Origin: Gemmiger formicilis
GTDB lineage: Bacteria; Bacillota; Clostridia; Oscillospirales; Ruminococcaceae
DNA: 64,000 nucleotides
Direction of reading: 5' to 3'
Assembly: GCF_016900095.1 (NCBI RefSeq)
Contig: NZ_JACJJP010000009.1
Span: forward strand, 1-64,000
Positions 62,351 through 64,000 of the stretch are shown here, piece after piece. Each line of letters starts with the position of its first letter. The stretch's first letter is position 1. The notes under the pieces were generated by a model. It did no database searches, was not told the DNA's origin, and saw only the letters and a program-made list of their open reading frames with translations. The translations under genes were made by a program, and so were the position numbers.

Positions 62351-63708
62351 GATAAGGTAGAATAAGTTTCGCAAATTGAAAAGTAAATAAAAAGAGACAT
62401 GGTTTGCAGATCTCTGTTAGAATGAAGTTGCGACACCACCATTCGAAAGGAGACAGCAAACCATGCCTGAAAAGATTGTACAGCTAAACGAGGAAGTTAT
62501 CAAGGGGCAGCTCAAGGAACTCGTGCGAGGCAGTGTAGAAGAGACGCTCAATGAGCTGCTGGAGGCAGAGGCCAACAAGCTGACCCAAGCTGCCCGGTAT
62601 GAGCGCAATGAGCAGCGCCAAGGCTACCGCAGTGGCCACTACAACCGTAATCTCACTACCACTTCCGGAGACGTCACACTCAAGGTGCCCAAGCTCAAGG
62701 GAATCTCCTTTGAGACCGCCATCATTGAGCGGTATCGCCGCCGTGAAAGCAGCGTGGAAGAAGCTCTCATTGAGATGTATCTGGCAGGCGTATCCGTCCG
62801 GCGCGTGGAGGATATTACCGAGGCCCTGTGGGGCAGCAAGGTGTCGCCATCCACCATTAGCGAGCTGAACAAGAAAGCGTATGTTCACATTGAGGATTGG
62901 CGGAACCGCCCTTTGCAAGGAGGACGGTATCCGTATGTCTATGTGGATGGAATCTACCTGCGCCGCAACTGGGGTGGAGAGTTCGAAAATGTAGCTATTC
63001 TGGTAGCCATTGCGGTCAACGAGGATGGCTACCGTGAGGTTCTTGGTGCAGCCGAGGGCATGAAAGAAGACAAGGCCAGTTGGGTCAATTTCTTTCAGTG
63101 GCTCCGCGGCCGTGGTCTGGATGGGGTTAAATTGGTGGTTGGTGACAAGTGCCTTGGTATGCTGGAAGCAGTGGGTGAAGTGTTTCCCGAGGCCAAATAC
63201 CAACGGTGTACAGTCCACTTTTACCGGAACGTATTTGCTGTTACACCGCGCTCCAAGGCAAAGCTGGTGGGCAAGATGCTCAAAGCGATCCACGCCCAAG
63301 AAAGCAAGAAAGCTGCCCGCGAGAGGGCCAAAGCCGTGGTAGAGGAACTGCGCTCTATGAAACTGAAAGAAGCAGCCAAGAAGGTGGAGGACGGCATCGA
63401 AGAAACGCTGACCTACTGCGATTTTCCCAGCGAACACTGGACCCGTATCCGCACCAACAATGTCATTGAACGGCTGAACCGGGAAATCCGCCGCCGCACT
63501 CGCGTGGTGGGTAGTTTTCCGGACGGCAATTCCGCCCTTATGCTGGTTTGTGCCCGGCTACGCCATGTGGCAGGTACTCAGTGGGGCAACAAAAAGTACA
63601 TGAACATGAAGCACTTGGAGGCGGCCATTGAGGATGCCTCTATTGCTGGCTGACCTCATTTATTCCAGAGACTGCAAACTAAATTTGCGAAAGAATGTTG
63701 ACACTACC
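62351..63708 (+). mobile_element. complete IS256-family insertion sequence (1358 bp)
   Basis: The left end starts GATAAGGTAGAATAAG and the right end, reversed, GGTAGTGTCAACATTC. In both, TTTCGCAAATT begins exactly 16 bases in. A second shared block (GTTTGCAG then TCTCTG) lies further in, with about 22 extra bases on the left. The length, 8-bp duplication and transposase all fit IS256. The element appears intact and potentially active. Confidence 0.88.
62463..63653 (+). CDS. IS256-family DDE transposase
   Basis: The 396-residue protein has the IS256/MULE transposase layout. The N-terminal DNA-binding part includes GYRSGHYNRNLTT, followed by VDGIYLRRNW with the first catalytic Asp, LVVGDKCLGML with the second Asp and C-terminal NNVIERLNREIRRRTRVVGSFPD with the Glu. 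The frame is full length with no stop or frameshift, so the gene looks functional. AAAGGAG lies 10 bases before the ATG. Confidence 0.96.
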   Translation: MPEKIVQLNEEVIKGQLKELVRGSVEETLNELLEAEANKLTQAARYERNEQRQGYRSGHYNRNLTTTSGDVTLKVPKLKGISFETAIIERYRRRESSVEEALIEMYLAGVSVRRVEDITEALWGSKVSPSTISELNKKAYVHIEDWRNRPLQGGRYPYVYVDGIYLRRNWGGEFENVAILVAIAVNEDGYREVLGAAEGMKEDKASWVNFFQWLRGRGLDGVKLVVGDKCLGMLEAVGEVFPEAKYQRCTVHFYRNVFAVTPRSKAKLVGKMLKAIHAQESKKAARERAKAVVEELRSMKLKEAAKKVEDGIEETLTYCDFPSEHWTRIRTNNVIERLNREIRRRTRVVGSFPDGNSALMLVCARLRHVAGTQWGNKKYMNMKHLEAAIEDASIAG

Positions 63709-63716
63709 ACGCATCG
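63709..63716 (+). repeat. right 8-bp target-site duplication of the IS256 element
   Basis: ACGCATCG, identical to 62343-62350. Confidence 0.85.
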
Positions 63717-63931
63717 GAAGCCGCAATTATTCATCGACTAATCGTTAATTATTCTCTTCGAGGAACGACAACAAAGCTCTTCATCTATCCCAATCATTCC
63801 TTAAAATCCCCGCCGGGAGGCCCCATCCACCCCCAGCAGCCGGCGCCTCCCACCAGGCGCTCCCTACATATTTCTCGCTCTGCTCACGAGCGATTCAAAC
63901 CTCTTCATCCTTCTTCTTTTTCCCCCTTCTT
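63717..63931. other. non-coding right arm of the MITE-like element
   Basis: No gene is supported in the 347 bases after the transposase. This stretch is AT-rich at first, then C-rich and finally a pyrimidine run (63901-63930). On the minus strand a 38-codon open stretch without a start codon covers part of it; this could be a decayed coding fragment but nothing recognisable is left. Confidence 0.5.
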
Positions 63932-63973
63932 TGACAAATTAACACGCACTTCGTGACAAATTATGTTGCCCCT
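63932..63973 (-). repeat. right terminal inverted repeat of the MITE-like element
   Basis: Reverse complement begins AGGGGCAACATAATTTGTCAC and 21 bases later has AATTTGTCA again, mirroring 62164-62205. Confidence 0.55.
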
Positions 63974-64000
63974 AAACATTTACGCGGCTATATAACTAAA

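Larger units (their letters stand above)
62164..63973. mobile_element. MITE-like element, interrupted by an IS256-family insertion
   Basis: The ends form an imperfect 42-base inverted repeat aligned without gaps. Both begin AGGGGCAA and both contain two AATTTGTCA-like 9-mers, ending at bases 21 and 42. Without the IS the element is about 444 bp and contains no plausible gene. The left arm holds a strong terminator, the right arm a C-rich non-coding stretch. No clear outer target duplication was found. The family is unknown. Confidence 0.55.

Noticed and set aside
1-64000. CRISPR arrays, tRNA or rRNA genes
   Set aside because: No regularly spaced repeats and no cloverleaf-type T-loop sequences were seen on either strand on reading.

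Overview
This 64 kb window is chromosomal DNA from a low-G+C-phylum (Bacillota) bacterium with unusually GC-rich coding sequence. It most resembles the Oscillospiraceae/Ruminococcaceae (the Faecalibacterium, Subdoligranulum and Gemmiger neighbourhood). The evidence is the classic Gram-positive gene orders (sepF-ylmH-divIVA-ileS, miaB-ylbF-mutS-mutL-miaA, hprK...murB-rapZ-whiA), a DnaE-type polymerase next to pfkA, Fe-S rich reductases typical of anaerobes, and sigma-A promoters with 16-18 bp spacers. The genus is an inference. Most genes are housekeeping, on the + strand and tightly packed.

Layout. 1-2.2 kb: a possible IS3-type end, then divergent coenzyme A genes (coaX and coaBC) whose promoters overlap. 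2.4-7.0 kb: a four-gene exporter-like operon (ATPase, ABC-2 permease, GldG-like protein, DUF4340 protein). 7.1-12.9 kb: rarA, an L-cysteine desulfidase-family protein, an Fe-S aldo/keto reductase-like protein, a membrane-tethered MerR regulator with a textbook 19-bp-spacer promoter, and an EFR1-type flavodoxin/ferredoxin. 13.0-20.6 kb: miaB, a YlbF/YmcA-family protein, mutS, mutL, miaA. 20.6-27.1 kb: an HlyD-like membrane protein, sepF, ylmH, divIVA, ileS. 27.3-30.0 kb: lspA, rluD, a Cof-type HAD phosphatase, an EIIA protein. 30.0-31.4 kb: a fluoride (crcB-type) riboswitch with a terminator switch in front of a cation:proton antiporter. 31.5-34.4 kb: an ABC importer of the TrpXYZ type with an internal terminator after the binding-protein gene. 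34.6-39.8 kb: two HAD hydrolases, a surface SGNH-fold protein that seems to have lost its catalytic residues, and an ABC-F ATPase. 40.0-49.9 kb: a compact eight-gene cell-surface glycan cluster. 50.0-60.2 kb: hprK, a PHP phosphatase, a ROK kinase, murB, rapZ, whiA, dnaE, pfkA, the last behind a long structured leader. 60.3-62.2 kb: rpsB-tsf. 62.16-63.97 kb: a MITE-like element with 42-bp imperfect terminal inverted repeats, interrupted by a complete IS256-family element with an 8-bp target duplication.

The genes work together in recognisable modules: CoA synthesis, tRNA A37 modification with mismatch repair, division-site assembly, carbon regulation (hprK, rapZ, pfkA, glucokinase-like ROK) with peptidoglycan precursor synthesis (murB), and assembly of a decorated surface polysaccharide. 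The least ordinary parts are the fluoride riboswitch with an extra GNRA hairpin, the structured pfkA leader, the glycan cluster with two unequal RgpF paralogues, the membrane-anchored MerR/EFR1 pair and the nested mobile elements at the right edge. No CRISPR array, rRNA, tRNA or prophage was seen.
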